From: Cohnella algarum
GTDB lineage: Bacteria > Bacillota > Bacilli > Paenibacillales > Paenibacillaceae
Reading direction: 5' to 3'
NCBI RefSeq assembly: GCF_016937515.1
Contig: NZ_JAFHKM010000002.1
Coordinates: 5,141,001-5,205,000 of the forward strand
Length of the DNA stretch: 64,000 nucleotides
Of this stretch, positions 18,121-26,070 are shown one piece after another. Both the position numbers and the translations under genes were made by a program. Numbering within the stretch: position 1 is the stretch's first letter; every line of letters starts with the position of its first letter. The notes beneath the pieces were generated by a model. It searched no databases. It saw only the letters and a program-made list of their open reading frames with translations, and had not been told where the DNA came from.

Positions 18121-19383
18121 CTATCTGTTCAAACGCAGCACGCGCACGCGTTCGCCACGTTCCGCGCCGCGGCCTCCGGCCGGAATCAAAGCCAGCGCAT
18201 TGGCGTCGGCAAAGGCGGCCATGTTGCCGGATTTGTCGTTTCCGAGCGGCGCCACGAGGCAATTGTCTCCGAATATCTCGGCCCGGCAGCGAATATAGCG
18301 CGGATAAGGCGACGGTTTGGCGACGGGATCCAACAATTGTCCGACCGTCCATTCGTTCATGTAATCGGTTCGTCCGGTGCGGCTGACGACAAACGGCTTG
18401 AGCAGCAGCTCCATGCCGGCGAAGCAAGCCGACGGATTGCCCGACAGGCAGATCACCCGCTTTTCTCTGTAAGCGTACGCCGAGGTCGGCGTTCCCGGCC
18501 GCATCGCCACCTTCGTAAAAAGCGGCGACGCGCCGATTCGGTTCAGCGCCCGGGCGGCATGGTCGTACTTGCCGACTGAAATGCCCCCGGTCGTCACGAC
18601 GATATCCGCTTTGCGCAGCGCCTGTTCGAGGCCGTGCGCAATCGCCTCCGGATCGTCCGGCAGCGGCTCGCGCCGGGTGACCGAAGCGCCGAGCTCCTTC
18701 AGCCGCGCTTCCAGCATGAACCCGTTCGCATCGTAAATCCGGTACGGGGTCGGCGGCTGATCCGGCCCGATCAGCTCGTCGCCGATCGGAAAAACGACCG
18801 CCTTCGGCTTCGCGTAAGCCTGCACTTCCGTGCAGCCGAAGGCGGCAAGGAGGCCGATCTCCTTAGCTCCGAGCGGCGTGCCCCTGGTCAGCACCGTCTT
18901 GCCCTTCGGGATGTCCTCCCCGGCTTCGGCGACATGTTTGCCTTCCGGCGAAGCCCGGTCCACGCGGATCGTCCCGTTCGCGTCGTCTCCGGATTCCAGG
19001 ACGACCGTCTCTTGCATGACGACGGTGTCGTACTCGTCGGGAACCGGCGCGCCGGTGAATACCCGAAGCGCGTTTCCGGCGCCGATATTTCCGTCGTTGC
19101 CCGCATCGTCGCCCGCCTTGATTTCGCGCGCGACGGAGAGCCGCGCGGGACGCTCCGGCGTCGCCGATGCGATCGACGCGGCCCGGACGGCGTATCCGTC
19201 CATGGCCGCCCTCCGGTACGGAGGCATCGGGAACGGACTGCGAAATTCTTCCGCCAGCACTCTTCCGGAAGCTTCTTCGATCGGCACGGGCTCCGATAGC
19301 GGAACGTGCGAAACGGAGCATAACAGGTCAAGCGCCTGCTCGACCGTAACATGAAGTGTAAGCATCTGTATCGTATTGGACAT
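18121..19383 (-). CDS. moeA: Molybdopterin molybdotransferase MoeA
   Basis: The 420-residue MoeA has all standard blocks: PYRRAAMDGYAV in domain I, FTGAPVPDEYDTVVMQE, the MoCF-biosynthesis loop TTGGISVGKYD, the substrate segment VAMRPGTPTSAYAY and LSGNPSACFAGMELLL, and a C-terminal beta domain. It inserts molybdate into adenylated molybdopterin, completing the cofactor used by NasC. It is first in the moeA-nasB-nasC operon, 40 bases before nasB. ATG 19383 follows GGGAGGCG. Its leader carries the hexaloop antiterminator described separately, so cofactor supply and reductase are controlled together. Confidence 0.95.
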   Translation of the reverse strand: MSNTIQMLTLHVTVEQALDLLCSVSHVPLSEPVPIEEASGRVLAEEFRSPFPMPPYRRAAMDGYAVRAASIASATPERPARLSVAREIKAGDDAGNDGNIGAGNALRVFTGAPVPDEYDTVVMQETVVLESGDDANGTIRVDRASPEGKHVAEAGEDIPKGKTVLTRGTPLGAKEIGLLAAFGCTEVQAYAKPKAVVFPIGDELIGPDQPPTPYRIYDANGFMLEARLKELGASVTRREPLPDDPEAIAHGLEQALRKADIVVTTGGISVGKYDHAARALNRIGASPLFTKVAMRPGTPTSAYAYREKRVICLSGNPSACFAGMELLLKPFVVSRTGRTDYMNEWTVGQLLDPVAKPSPYPRYIRCRAEIFGDNCLVAPLGNDKSGNMAAFADANALALIPAGGRGAERGERVRVLRLNR

Positions 19384-19415
19384 GGTCAGCGCCTCCCATC
19401 CTGTCTTCTGAACAT

Positions 19416-19483
19416 AAAAAGCCCGTCCTATATCGGATAGGAGCGGGCTTCGTTGCCGGATCGGACGGCACCTCGTTGTGCCG
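19416..19483 (-). promoter_or_regulatory. ANTAR-type dual-hexaloop antiterminator/terminator leader of moeA-nasBC
   Basis: In RNA order: P1 is a perfect six-pair stem CGGCAC/GTGCCG with hexaloop AACGAG (19483-19466). Eight bases later P2 is GGC/GCC with hexaloop AACGAA (19457-19446). A terminator (AAGCCCG...CGGGCTTTTT, 19450-19416) reuses the 3' arm of P2. Both loops have A at position 1 and G at position 4, the signature bound by ANTAR proteins. Binding would hold P2 and block the terminator. No ANTAR gene is in the window. Confidence 0.75.
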
Positions 19484-19506
19484 ATCGCTTATTTAACTAT
19501 AAATAT

Positions 19507-19536
19507 AACATATAGGAAACCCGTTCGATTTGTCAA
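19507..19536 (-). promoter_or_regulatory. Sigma-A-like promoter of moeA-nasBC
   Basis: On the minus strand TTGACA (19536-19531), an 18-base spacer and TATGTT (19512-19507). It sits just upstream of the hexaloop leader. Confidence 0.6.
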
Positions 19537-19613
19537 TATAAATGACACCCGATCGCGTGAAAAGTCCGCAAAGATTTTTTCGGTTTTTTTGTGATACGTG
19601 CAGGTCATATATA

Positions 19614-19642
19614 TTGACACGGCGTTGACGCATCCCTATAAT
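19614..19642 (+). promoter_or_regulatory. Sigma-A promoter of nasA
   Basis: TTGACA (19614-19619), a 17-base spacer and TATAAT (19637-19642): a consensus promoter that would start RNA just before the first leader hairpin. Confidence 0.85.
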
Positions 19643-19649
19643 ACGAATT

Positions 19650-19749
19650 GGATCACAATGCTGTGACCGACGATAACCCGGCGAACACAATGAAGTGTCG
19701 CCTTGGCAATGGAGCCGCTGCTGTCCGAACGGACGGCTTGCGGCTTTTT
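19650..19749 (+). promoter_or_regulatory. ANTAR-type hexaloop antiterminator/terminator leader of nasA
   Basis: Three hairpins carry AATG hexaloops. HP-A is TCAC/GTGA with loop AATGCT (19653-19666), extended by GG/CC with a bulged A. HP-B is ACAC/GTGT with loop AATGAA (19685-19698), extended by GGCG/CGCC, again with a bulged A. HP-C is GGC/GCC with loop AATGGA (19705-19716). A terminator (AGCCGC...GCGGCT plus T5, 19713-19749) overlaps HP-C. All loops have A1 and G4. The layout mirrors the moeA leader on the opposite strand. Confidence 0.75.
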
Positions 19750-19784
19750 GCGTTTTCAACTTATAAATCGAGGAGAGAAACGGT

Positions 19785-21005
19785 ATGGAGAGAAACGGAT
19801 TTTGGAAAAGCGGTCATAAGCCTTCCTTGTTCAGCGCGTTTTTGTATTTCGATGTAAGCTTCATGATCTGGGTGCTGATCGGCCCGCTCGCCGTCATCAT
19901 GATGAACGATTATCCGATGAGCGCCGTGCAAAAAGCGAACCTGGTCGCGCTTCCCGTATTGGGAGGCTCCATTCTTCGGCTGCTGTTCGGTTTCCTGACG
20001 GACTACATCGGGCCGAAGCGGACCGCGCAATTCGGGATGCTCGCCTCGATGGTGCCGCTCGTATGGGGCTGGCAGTTCGTCGACTCGCTTGGCGAGCTGT
20101 ACGTCGTCGCGATCCTGCTCGGCTTCGCCGGCGCGTCGTTCGCGGCCGCATTGCCGCTCGCGAGCCGCTGGTATCCGCCGCAGTACCAAGGGCTTGCGAT
20201 GGGAATCGCGGGCGCGGGCAACAGCGGAACCGTCTTCTCGACCTTGTTCGCCAACCGTCTGGCGCAGCATTACGGCGGCTGGGAAGTCGTCTTCGGCCTG
20301 GCGCTCATCCCGATCGTCCTCGTCTTCCTGATCTTTACGTTCATCGCCAAAGAGAGCCCGAATCAGCCGGCCCCGAAAAAAATGTCCGAATACGCGAACA
20401 TCCTCAAAAAGAGAGATACGTGGATTTTCTGCGCGCTCTACAGCGTGACGTTCGGCGGGTTTGTCGGCATGTCCAACTACTTGACGATCTTTTTCAACGA
20501 ACAATACGGACTTTCCGCGGTGCGGGCCGCCGACTTTACGACCGTCTGCGTCATCGCCGGCAGCCTCTTCCGCCCGGTCGGAGGCTTTCTGTCGGATAAA
20601 ATCGGCGGGATCCGCATGCTGATGTTCCTGTACGCGGGAGCCGGCATTATGCTCGCCAGCGTGTCTTCCCTCCCTCCGCTGGCCGTCGTCATCGTCCTGC
20701 TGTTCATCGGCATGATGTGTCTGGGCGCCGGCAACGGCTCCGTGTTCCAGCTCGTGCCGCAGCGGTTCGCCGACGAGATCGGCCTCATTACCGGAATCGT
20801 CGGCGCGGCCGGCGGCGTGGGCGGCTACCTGCTGCCGCTCGTGCTCGGCAGCCTTTACGAGGCAACCGGTTCCTATACGCCGGGCTTCCTCATTCTCAGC
20901 GGCATCGCCTTCGCCTGCCTGCTCATGCTGCTCATCGTCCAGGGCGCCTGGAAACGCGCCTGGATCGGCGAAGGCGGCAAGGCGAAAGTCGAGGCGGCGG
21001 GTTGA
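19785..21005 (+). CDS. nasA: MFS nitrate/nitrite transporter (NarK/NasA family)
   Basis: The 406-residue protein has 12 predicted membrane helices. It carries the two nitrate signature motifs of the nitrate/nitrite porter family: IAGAGNSGTVFSTLFANR and GIVGAAGGVGGYLLPLVLG. It probably imports nitrate for the NasBC reductase encoded divergently. The ATG at 19785 follows GAGGAG by about seven bases. A strong promoter plus hexaloop leader precede it and a terminator follows, so it forms its own transcript, apparently co-regulated with moeA-nasBC. Confidence 0.93.
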   Translation: MERNGFWKSGHKPSLFSAFLYFDVSFMIWVLIGPLAVIMMNDYPMSAVQKANLVALPVLGGSILRLLFGFLTDYIGPKRTAQFGMLASMVPLVWGWQFVDSLGELYVVAILLGFAGASFAAALPLASRWYPPQYQGLAMGIAGAGNSGTVFSTLFANRLAQHYGGWEVVFGLALIPIVLVFLIFTFIAKESPNQPAPKKMSEYANILKKRDTWIFCALYSVTFGGFVGMSNYLTIFFNEQYGLSAVRAADFTTVCVIAGSLFRPVGGFLSDKIGGIRMLMFLYAGAGIMLASVSSLPPLAVVIVLLFIGMMCLGAGNGSVFQLVPQRFADEIGLITGIVGAAGGVGGYLLPLVLGSLYEATGSYTPGFLILSGIAFACLLMLLIVQGAWKRAWIGEGGKAKVEAAG

Positions 21006-21043
21006 CCGTCCCGCGATACGTCAGCTTTCATGACAAAAGCGAC

Positions 21044-21092
21044 AAAAGGCTGTTCCCGATTCGGACGATCGTCCGATCGGAAACAGCCTTTT
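21044..21092 (+). terminator. Terminator between nasA and glutathione peroxidase genes
   Basis: A long hairpin (AAAAGGCTGTT...AACAGCCTTTT, with an inner CGGACGATCGTCCG) has A- and T-rich flanks and suits both converging transcripts. Confidence 0.85.
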
Positions 21093-21131
21093 CGATAGGC
21101 GGCCCGCTATCGCATGCAACCGCGATTCGCG

Positions 21132-21605
21132 TCAGCCGAGCAAACTTCTGATGTCGTCCTCGATTTCCGCCGGCGTCACCTGCGGATCGATGCGCTTCAC
21201 GACTTCGCCGTTGCGGTCGATCAAAAATTTCGCGAAATTCCATTTGATGTCGAATTGCTCGGCCGGGCCCCGGCTGGTCAGATAGGCGAACAGCGGATGC
21301 GCGTTGTCTCCGATCACTTCGACCTTGTCGAACATCGGGAACGTCACGCCGTAGTTGAGCGTGCAGAAGGCCTCGATTTTATCCGCGGTTTCCGGCTCCT
21401 GCTCCTTGAATTGATTGCACGGGAAGCCGAGCACGACAAGTCCCTCGTCCTTGAACTGCTCGTACAGCTTTTGCAGTCCTTCGTACTGCGGCGTCAGGCC
21501 GCATTTGCTCGCCGTGTTGACGATCAGCAGCGCCTTTCCCTTGTACTCCGCCAGCGTCGTTTCCTTGCCGCGAATCGTCGTAACCGTAAAATCGTATATC
21601 GACAT
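21132..21605 (-). CDS. Glutathione peroxidase-family thiol peroxidase
   Basis: The 157-residue protein has the peroxidatic Cys35 in NTASKCGLTPQY, the resolving-type Cys in GFPCNQFKEQEP, and the Trp-Asn motif DIKWNFAKFLIDRNG that completes the active site. Cys replaces selenocysteine. In Firmicutes such enzymes (BsaA/GpxA) usually draw on thioredoxin or bacillithiol rather than glutathione. ATG 21605 follows AAAGGCGG; the frame is open further upstream but that part shows no homology. It neighbours ferritin, in keeping with an oxidative-stress role. Confidence 0.93.
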   Translation of the reverse strand: MSIYDFTVTTIRGKETTLAEYKGKALLIVNTASKCGLTPQYEGLQKLYEQFKDEGLVVLGFPCNQFKEQEPETADKIEAFCTLNYGVTFPMFDKVEVIGDNAHPLFAYLTSRGPAEQFDIKWNFAKFLIDRNGEVVKRIDPQVTPAEIEDDIRSLLG

Positions 21606-21685
21606 GTCGAATCCGCCTTTCCCCTTATAAATTGAAGGACCCGCTTGGGCAGGTCCCGGCATGAACGTTCAGGCGACGCTTGCGG

Positions 21686-22189
21686 TCATTCGGCCGGAGG
21701 CGTAAACGAGCGGGAAGCGAATTCGCTGTCCATCATGAAGAAAGCGTTGCTGTCTTTGTCGATCCGTTTCAGCTTCTGGATGATGTTGTCGAACAGCGCT
21801 TCCTCTTCCACCTGTTCGTCGATGAACCATTTGAGGAAATACATCGTCGCGTGTTCGCGTTCGTTCAGGGCGATGTCGGCCAAATGGTAAAACTTCTTCG
21901 TATTCGCCTGCTCGTGCGCATAACCGTGCTCGAACACGTCGAGCATCGAGTCGTACTCGTTCTTCGGTTCCGGCAGGGCGGCGAGCGTGGCGCGGCGTCC
22001 GCGGTCGTTCAGGAACTTGTATATTTTCATGGCATGGAACCGTTCTTCTTCCGCTTGCACGATGAAAAAGTTGGCGAAGCCGTCCAGACTTTCCCCGGAG
22101 CAATATGCGGCCATGGCCAAGTACACATGCGCTGAATAAAATTCGAAGTTCATTTGTTCGTTTAGAGCTTTCGCCAGTTCGTCATTCAT
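21686..22189 (-). CDS. ftnA: Non-heme ferritin
   Basis: The 167-residue four-helix protein keeps the ferroxidase ligands: Glu in LNEQMNFEFYSAHVYLAM, the EEERFHAMKIY Glu/His pair, and the Glu in the HEQANTKKFYHLAD and NEREHATMYFLKWF helices. It oxidises Fe2+ and stores it in a 24-mer shell. The ATG at 22189 has AGAGGTGC upstream. It is transcribed with the same orientation as the peroxidase, 80 bases before it. Fur or PerR boxes were not obvious upstream. Confidence 0.95.
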   Translation of the reverse strand: MNDELAKALNEQMNFEFYSAHVYLAMAAYCSGESLDGFANFFIVQAEEERFHAMKIYKFLNDRGRRATLAALPEPKNEYDSMLDVFEHGYAHEQANTKKFYHLADIALNEREHATMYFLKWFIDEQVEEEALFDNIIQKLKRIDKDSNAFFMMDSEFASRSFTPPAE

Positions 22190-22266
22190 CGCCTATGCAC
22201 CTCTGATCAGTGGAATAGCTCTAGTTTAGCATATCCCGGTTCATTGCAACATCCATTATTTCCAAG

Positions 22267-22494
22267 TCAGCGGGATTCAATGAGCTCCGTTAACCGTTCC
22301 GTCAAAAGTTCGGGCGTCGGGGCGCTGACGATGCCGGATTTGACGAGCGCGAAGCATTCCCGTTTGCACGTCTTGCAGTTGCCGAGGCAGTCTTTCTTTT
22401 TCATTTCGATTTCGGCGTACGCGCCTTTCAACCGCTTGTAGACGGGCTTCGTCCCGTTTTTGAAATTCCGCTCGCAAAATTTGATTTTTTTCAT
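22267..22494 (-). CDS. DUF1450 (YuzB-like) small cysteine-rich protein, Fur-box controlled
   Basis: The 75-residue protein MKKIKFCERNFKNG contains a cluster DCLGNCKTCKRECFALV with four Cys plus an N-terminal Cys, followed by LLTERLTELIE. This matches DUF1450, conserved in bacilli and of unknown function; the Cys pattern recalls thioredoxin-like [2Fe-2S] ferredoxins. The ATG at 22494 follows GAGGGG; the frame is open upstream but runs into the operator. A strong Fur box lies 45 bases upstream, so it is probably induced by iron starvation. Confidence 0.85.
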   Translation of the reverse strand: MKKIKFCERNFKNGTKPVYKRLKGAYAEIEMKKKDCLGNCKTCKRECFALVKSGIVSAPTPELLTERLTELIESR

Positions 22495-22538
22495 GCTTCG
22501 CACCCCTCGAGCCCATCGGCTGATGATCACCACCTAAA

Positions 22539-22553
22539 TGATAATGATAATCA
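22539..22553. promoter_or_regulatory. Fur box (7-1-7)
   Basis: TGATAATGATAATCA matches 14 of 15 bases of the Bacillus Fur core TGATAATNATTATCA. It lies upstream of the DUF1450 gene. Confidence 0.85.
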
Positions 22554-22673
22554 GTCACTCCGTCAATAGCGGACGGGCCGGCGCGATTCGACCGTATGTT
22601 CCCGGGATTTCGAACATAGGTTGGAATTGAAGCCCACAGCGAATTCAAGCCGGACGGAGGTGCCGCGGCCGCC

Positions 22674-23090
22674 GTGAAAAAAATCGTTTTTCCCTTGCTT
22701 TTGCTGCTCGCCGTCGCCGTATTTGCCGTTTACCGCTCCTCCCTTGCCCCGCCCGCTTCCGCTGCGAACGCCGCGTTCGAAAACGACAAGCTGAGCCTGA
22801 ATATGACAAAAGCGCAGACGGAAGTCCGCGCCATGGAGGCGGTCGCTTTCGAAATCCGGATTTCCGATCTGCAAAACGGACCGGTCGGCGGCGAAGCGGC
22901 GGATTTGCAGGTGCGGTTGTCGATGCCCGGCATGTTTTGCGGGATTTTGCCCGCCGAAGTGACGGAAACGCGGCCCGGCGTTTACGTTGCAAGCGGCATG
23001 CCCGTCATGCGCGGGGAGTGGCAGGCCGAGGCCGTCTATCGATCGGACGGCGAAACGATCCGGCTCCGGCTTCCTTTCAAAGCCGCGTAA
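22674..23090 (+). CDS. YtkA/FixH-like secreted protein
   Basis: The 138-residue protein has an N-terminal membrane or signal segment (about 3-22) and a single beta-sandwich domain. The latter has LSMPGMFCGILPAEVTETRPGVY and MRGEWQAEAVYRSDG, the pattern of YtkA-like/FixH proteins associated with cytochrome oxidase or copper handling. The usual MPGM motif is kept. The start is GTG at 22674 after GGAGG, with a slightly long spacing of about 11. It faces the DsbD_2-like gene tail to tail. A role in copper delivery is inferred from the CopA neighbour. Confidence 0.75.
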   Translation: MKKIVFPLLLLLAVAVFAVYRSSLAPPASAANAAFENDKLSLNMTKAQTEVRAMEAVAFEIRISDLQNGPVGGEAADLQVRLSMPGMFCGILPAEVTETRPGVYVASGMPVMRGEWQAEAVYRSDGETIRLRLPFKAA

Positions 23091-23157
23091 GGATTTATGA
23101 GGGCGGGAGCGGAGCGAGACGGGAGAAGACGAACGGCCCCGCCCCGGTCTTCTCCCG

Positions 23158-23844
23158 TCACCAGATCCACGGGTGGATCGAAGGAATCCATCCGTTCGCG
23201 CTCATGCCCTTCATGATCGACAGGATGCCCATGACCGCGGCCAGCGCCGTCCCGGCTTTCCGCATCGCCCGGCGCCATTTCCGGCCGATGCCTCCGGCCG
23301 AAAGCCCGGTCAGCAGCAAGACGGGAAACGTCGCAAGCCCGAACGTCAGCATGAGCAGAAAACCTTCCGCCCACGAGCCGGAGGCGGCCGCGTTCATTTG
23401 CATCGCGTACGTCAGGCCGCACGGCAGCAGACCGAGCAGCAGGCCGGTCAAAAAAACGCCCGTCAGCTCGAAGCGCAGCCGCAAGCGGGCGAAAGCGCCG
23501 AGCGCCGCGTCGTGGCCCGGCACGGTCCGGCGATGGAGCGGCAGCGTAAAGCGGCGAAACGTCCACAGCAGAATGAGCGCGCCGCCGAGCATGCTGGCGA
23601 TGCCCTGAACGCCGACGAGCCCGCCCGCCAGATTGACGAAAGAACCGGCCGCCCCCATCGCCGCGCCGAGCAGCGAATACGTCGCCACCCTTCCGGCGTT
23701 GTACGCGAGGATCGCCTTCAGCGGGGATCCTTTGGCGTTCAGCGCGAAGGAGGAGACGATGCCTCCGCACATGGCGAAGCAGTGGGGAGCGCCCATGATG
23801 CCGGAAAGGGCGGCAAGCGCAAACGTATCAGCCGACATGGGCAT
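23158..23844 (-). CDS. Cytochrome-biogenesis-type membrane protein (DsbD_2/SafE-like)
   Basis: The 228-residue protein has six predicted membrane segments, an N-terminal GAPHCFAMCGGI Cys pair and a GLLPCGLTYAMQMNAAASGSW helix: the DsbD_2 (PF13386) pattern often labelled sulfite exporter TauE/SafE. Members sit with heavy-metal ATPases and FixH in cbb3/copper loci and may move reductant or copper. ATG 23844 overlaps the copA stop by 17 bases, indicating a shared operon with copA. Confidence 0.82.
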   Translation of the reverse strand: MPMSADTFALAALSGIMGAPHCFAMCGGIVSSFALNAKGSPLKAILAYNAGRVATYSLLGAAMGAAGSFVNLAGGLVGVQGIASMLGGALILLWTFRRFTLPLHRRTVPGHDAALGAFARLRLRFELTGVFLTGLLLGLLPCGLTYAMQMNAAASGSWAEGFLLMLTFGLATFPVLLLTGLSAGGIGRKWRRAMRKAGTALAAVMGILSIMKGMSANGWIPSIHPWIW

Positions 23845-26053
23845 CGCGCCGCCGCCCCCCTTCCTTTAACCGATGCAGCCGCAAGGCGTTGCCGACGACG
23901 AGAAGCGAGCTCGCGGACATGCCGATGCAGGCCATGCGAGGGTCCATGAAGCCGAACGCGGCGATCGGGACGGCCGCCAGATTGTAGACGACGGCGAGCA
24001 TCAGGTTTTGCCGGATGTTTCGGATCGTGCGGCGGCTGATCGCGATCGCCCGCGCGATGCCGGTCAGCTTGTTTCGGAGCAGGACGACGTCGCCGGCCTG
24101 CATGGCGGCGTCCGTCCCTCCGCCCATCGCGATCCCGATATCGGCGGCGGCAAGCGCGGCCGCGTCGTTCATGCCGTCGCCGATCATCGCGACCGTGCGC
24201 CCCTCGCGCTGAAGGCTCCGGACCAGCTCCAGCTTCCGCTCCGGCTGCACGCCCGCGAACAGGCGGTCGATCCCCGCACGGTCCGCGATGTAACGCGCGG
24301 TTTGCTCCTGGTCCCCCGTCACCATCCACACGTCGGCCGACCGCCTCAGCAGCCTCACGGCTTCCGACGCCTCCGGCCGCAAGCGGTCGGCCAGCTCCAG
24401 CGCGCCTTCGAGCCTCCCGTCCGCCGCGACGTAAAGCACGGTCGTTCCGTTCCTCGGAACGGCGTCGGCATAACCGCTCATCCGAACGCCCTGCGACTTC
24501 AGCCATCCGTAGCTGCCCACGCATACCTTTTTTCCCTCGACGATTCCCGCGACGCCGCCCGCCACCGTTTCGGCGACGCGTTCGGCGGGCGGAACGACGA
24601 GCCGGTTCCGGAACGCGGCTTGAACGACGGCCTGCGCGAGCGGGTGCGCCGAAGCCTGCTCGACGGCCGCAGCCGTCCGCAGCAGATGCATTTCTTTGCC
24701 GGGAGCGCTCCGGACGGCGGCGAGCGTCGGCTTGCCTTCCGTCAGCGTGCCGGTCTTGTCGAGCAGGACATGGTCGACATGCTGCAGCGTCTCCAGCGCC
24801 CGGCCTTCCTTGAACAAAATGCCGGACTTCGCCGCGATTCCCGATCCGACGAGAATCGAAAGCGGCGTGGAAAGTCCCAGCGCGCACGGGCACGCAATGA
24901 TGAGCACGGCGAGCGCATGCTGCAGCGCAAGCGCGTGGGAGACGTTCCCCGGCGCCGGAAGCGCGATCCAGGCGAAGAACGTCAATGCGGCGCATACGAG
25001 CATCGCAGGCACGAAATAAGCCGCCACGCGGTCCACCTTCCGCGCGATGAGCGGCTTCGAATTTTGCGCTTCCTCGACCAGATCGATCATTCGCGACAGC
25101 CGGCTGCCGTCCGTCCCGCTGACGGCTTCGACCGTCAAATCTCCGTTCGCGTTTCTTGTGCCGCTGTATACGCGATCGCCGGCATTTTTGACGACCGTCG
25201 CGCTTTCCCCCGTCAGCAGCGACTCGTCGACGTCGGCCCGGCCCGAGACGACAATGCCGTCCGCGGGAATCCACTCTCCGGTCCGGACCGATACCTTCGT
25301 TCCTTTTCGCAGCGTTTCGGCAGGCACCCACTGCTCCTCGTCCGTATCCGCCAGACGGACAAGACGCACCTGCAAGTCGTAGAGCGCGTTCAAATCTTTC
25401 AGCGCCCGGCCTTTGGCGACCGCTTCCAGCAGCTTGCCGAGCAGCAGAAACGTCAAAATCATCGCGATCGTATCGAAATAGACGGGGAGATGGCCGGCAT
25501 GTCGGCCGGCTTCCGCCAGCGGATAACGAAACAGTTGGTAATGGCTGTAAAAATAGGCCGCGGATGCGCTGAGGGAAACGAGAACGTCCATATTCGCCGA
25601 GCGCCCTTTCAGCGCCTGATAGGCGCCGTTATAGAACGGATAGCCGACGCCGAACAGCAGCGCCGTCGCCACGATCCATTGAAAGACGGGCGATTGGAAC
25701 AGCGGCGGCACCCAGACACCGCCCTCCCCGGCGATATGGCCGAGCATCGCCCACAGAAGCGGAACGGACAACGCCGCCGACAAGGCGAAGCGGCGCAAGT
25801 AAGAGCGGACTTCCGCCCGCGAACGCGCGGCCGGGTGAGCGCGGCCGTCGATCGCTCCGTAGCCCAGCTGCTCGATGCGGCCGTAAATCGCCTTCAGCTT
25901 CGTTTGCTTCGGTTCGTACTGAATCAGCGCCTGCGCCAATGCCAGATTGACCGAGACCTGCTCGATGCCGTCCATCCTGCGGAGCGCTTTTTCGATGCGG
26001 GTCGAACAAGCCGCGCACGTCATGCCCGTGATGTAAAGACGGGTCGTCGCCAT
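23828..26053 (-). CDS. copA: Copper-translocating P-type ATPase
   Basis: The 741-residue P1B-type ATPase has one N-terminal heavy-metal domain (GMTCAACSTRI, residues 10-20), the actuator TGES, the ion-site IACPCALGLSTP, the phosphorylation site DKTGTLTEGKPT, the HP motif ASAHPLA, and GDGMNDAAAL. The helix 7-8 residues VVYNLAAVP and IGMSASSLLVV are diagnostic of Cu+ (CopA) transport. It exports Cu+ or supplies it to oxidases. The downstream DsbD_2-like gene and nearby FixH-like gene recall fixGHI and favour an oxidase-assembly (FixI-like) role. RBS GGGAGGGAG. A 17-base palindrome precedes it. Confidence 0.93.
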   Translation of the reverse strand: MATTRLYITGMTCAACSTRIEKALRRMDGIEQVSVNLALAQALIQYEPKQTKLKAIYGRIEQLGYGAIDGRAHPAARSRAEVRSYLRRFALSAALSVPLLWAMLGHIAGEGGVWVPPLFQSPVFQWIVATALLFGVGYPFYNGAYQALKGRSANMDVLVSLSASAAYFYSHYQLFRYPLAEAGRHAGHLPVYFDTIAMILTFLLLGKLLEAVAKGRALKDLNALYDLQVRLVRLADTDEEQWVPAETLRKGTKVSVRTGEWIPADGIVVSGRADVDESLLTGESATVVKNAGDRVYSGTRNANGDLTVEAVSGTDGSRLSRMIDLVEEAQNSKPLIARKVDRVAAYFVPAMLVCAALTFFAWIALPAPGNVSHALALQHALAVLIIACPCALGLSTPLSILVGSGIAAKSGILFKEGRALETLQHVDHVLLDKTGTLTEGKPTLAAVRSAPGKEMHLLRTAAAVEQASAHPLAQAVVQAAFRNRLVVPPAERVAETVAGGVAGIVEGKKVCVGSYGWLKSQGVRMSGYADAVPRNGTTVLYVAADGRLEGALELADRLRPEASEAVRLLRRSADVWMVTGDQEQTARYIADRAGIDRLFAGVQPERKLELVRSLQREGRTVAMIGDGMNDAAALAAADIGIAMGGGTDAAMQAGDVVLLRNKLTGIARAIAISRRTIRNIRQNLMLAVVYNLAAVPIAAFGFMDPRMACIGMSASSLLVVGNALRLHRLKEGGRRRDAHVG

Positions 26054-26070
26054 GGGTATCTCCCTCCCTA

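Noticed and set aside
19416..19483. Molybdenum-cofactor riboswitch upstream of moeA
   Set aside because: The region is too short and lacks the multi-stem Moco aptamer; the tandem A1/G4 hexaloops plus overlapping terminator fit an ANTAR site better.
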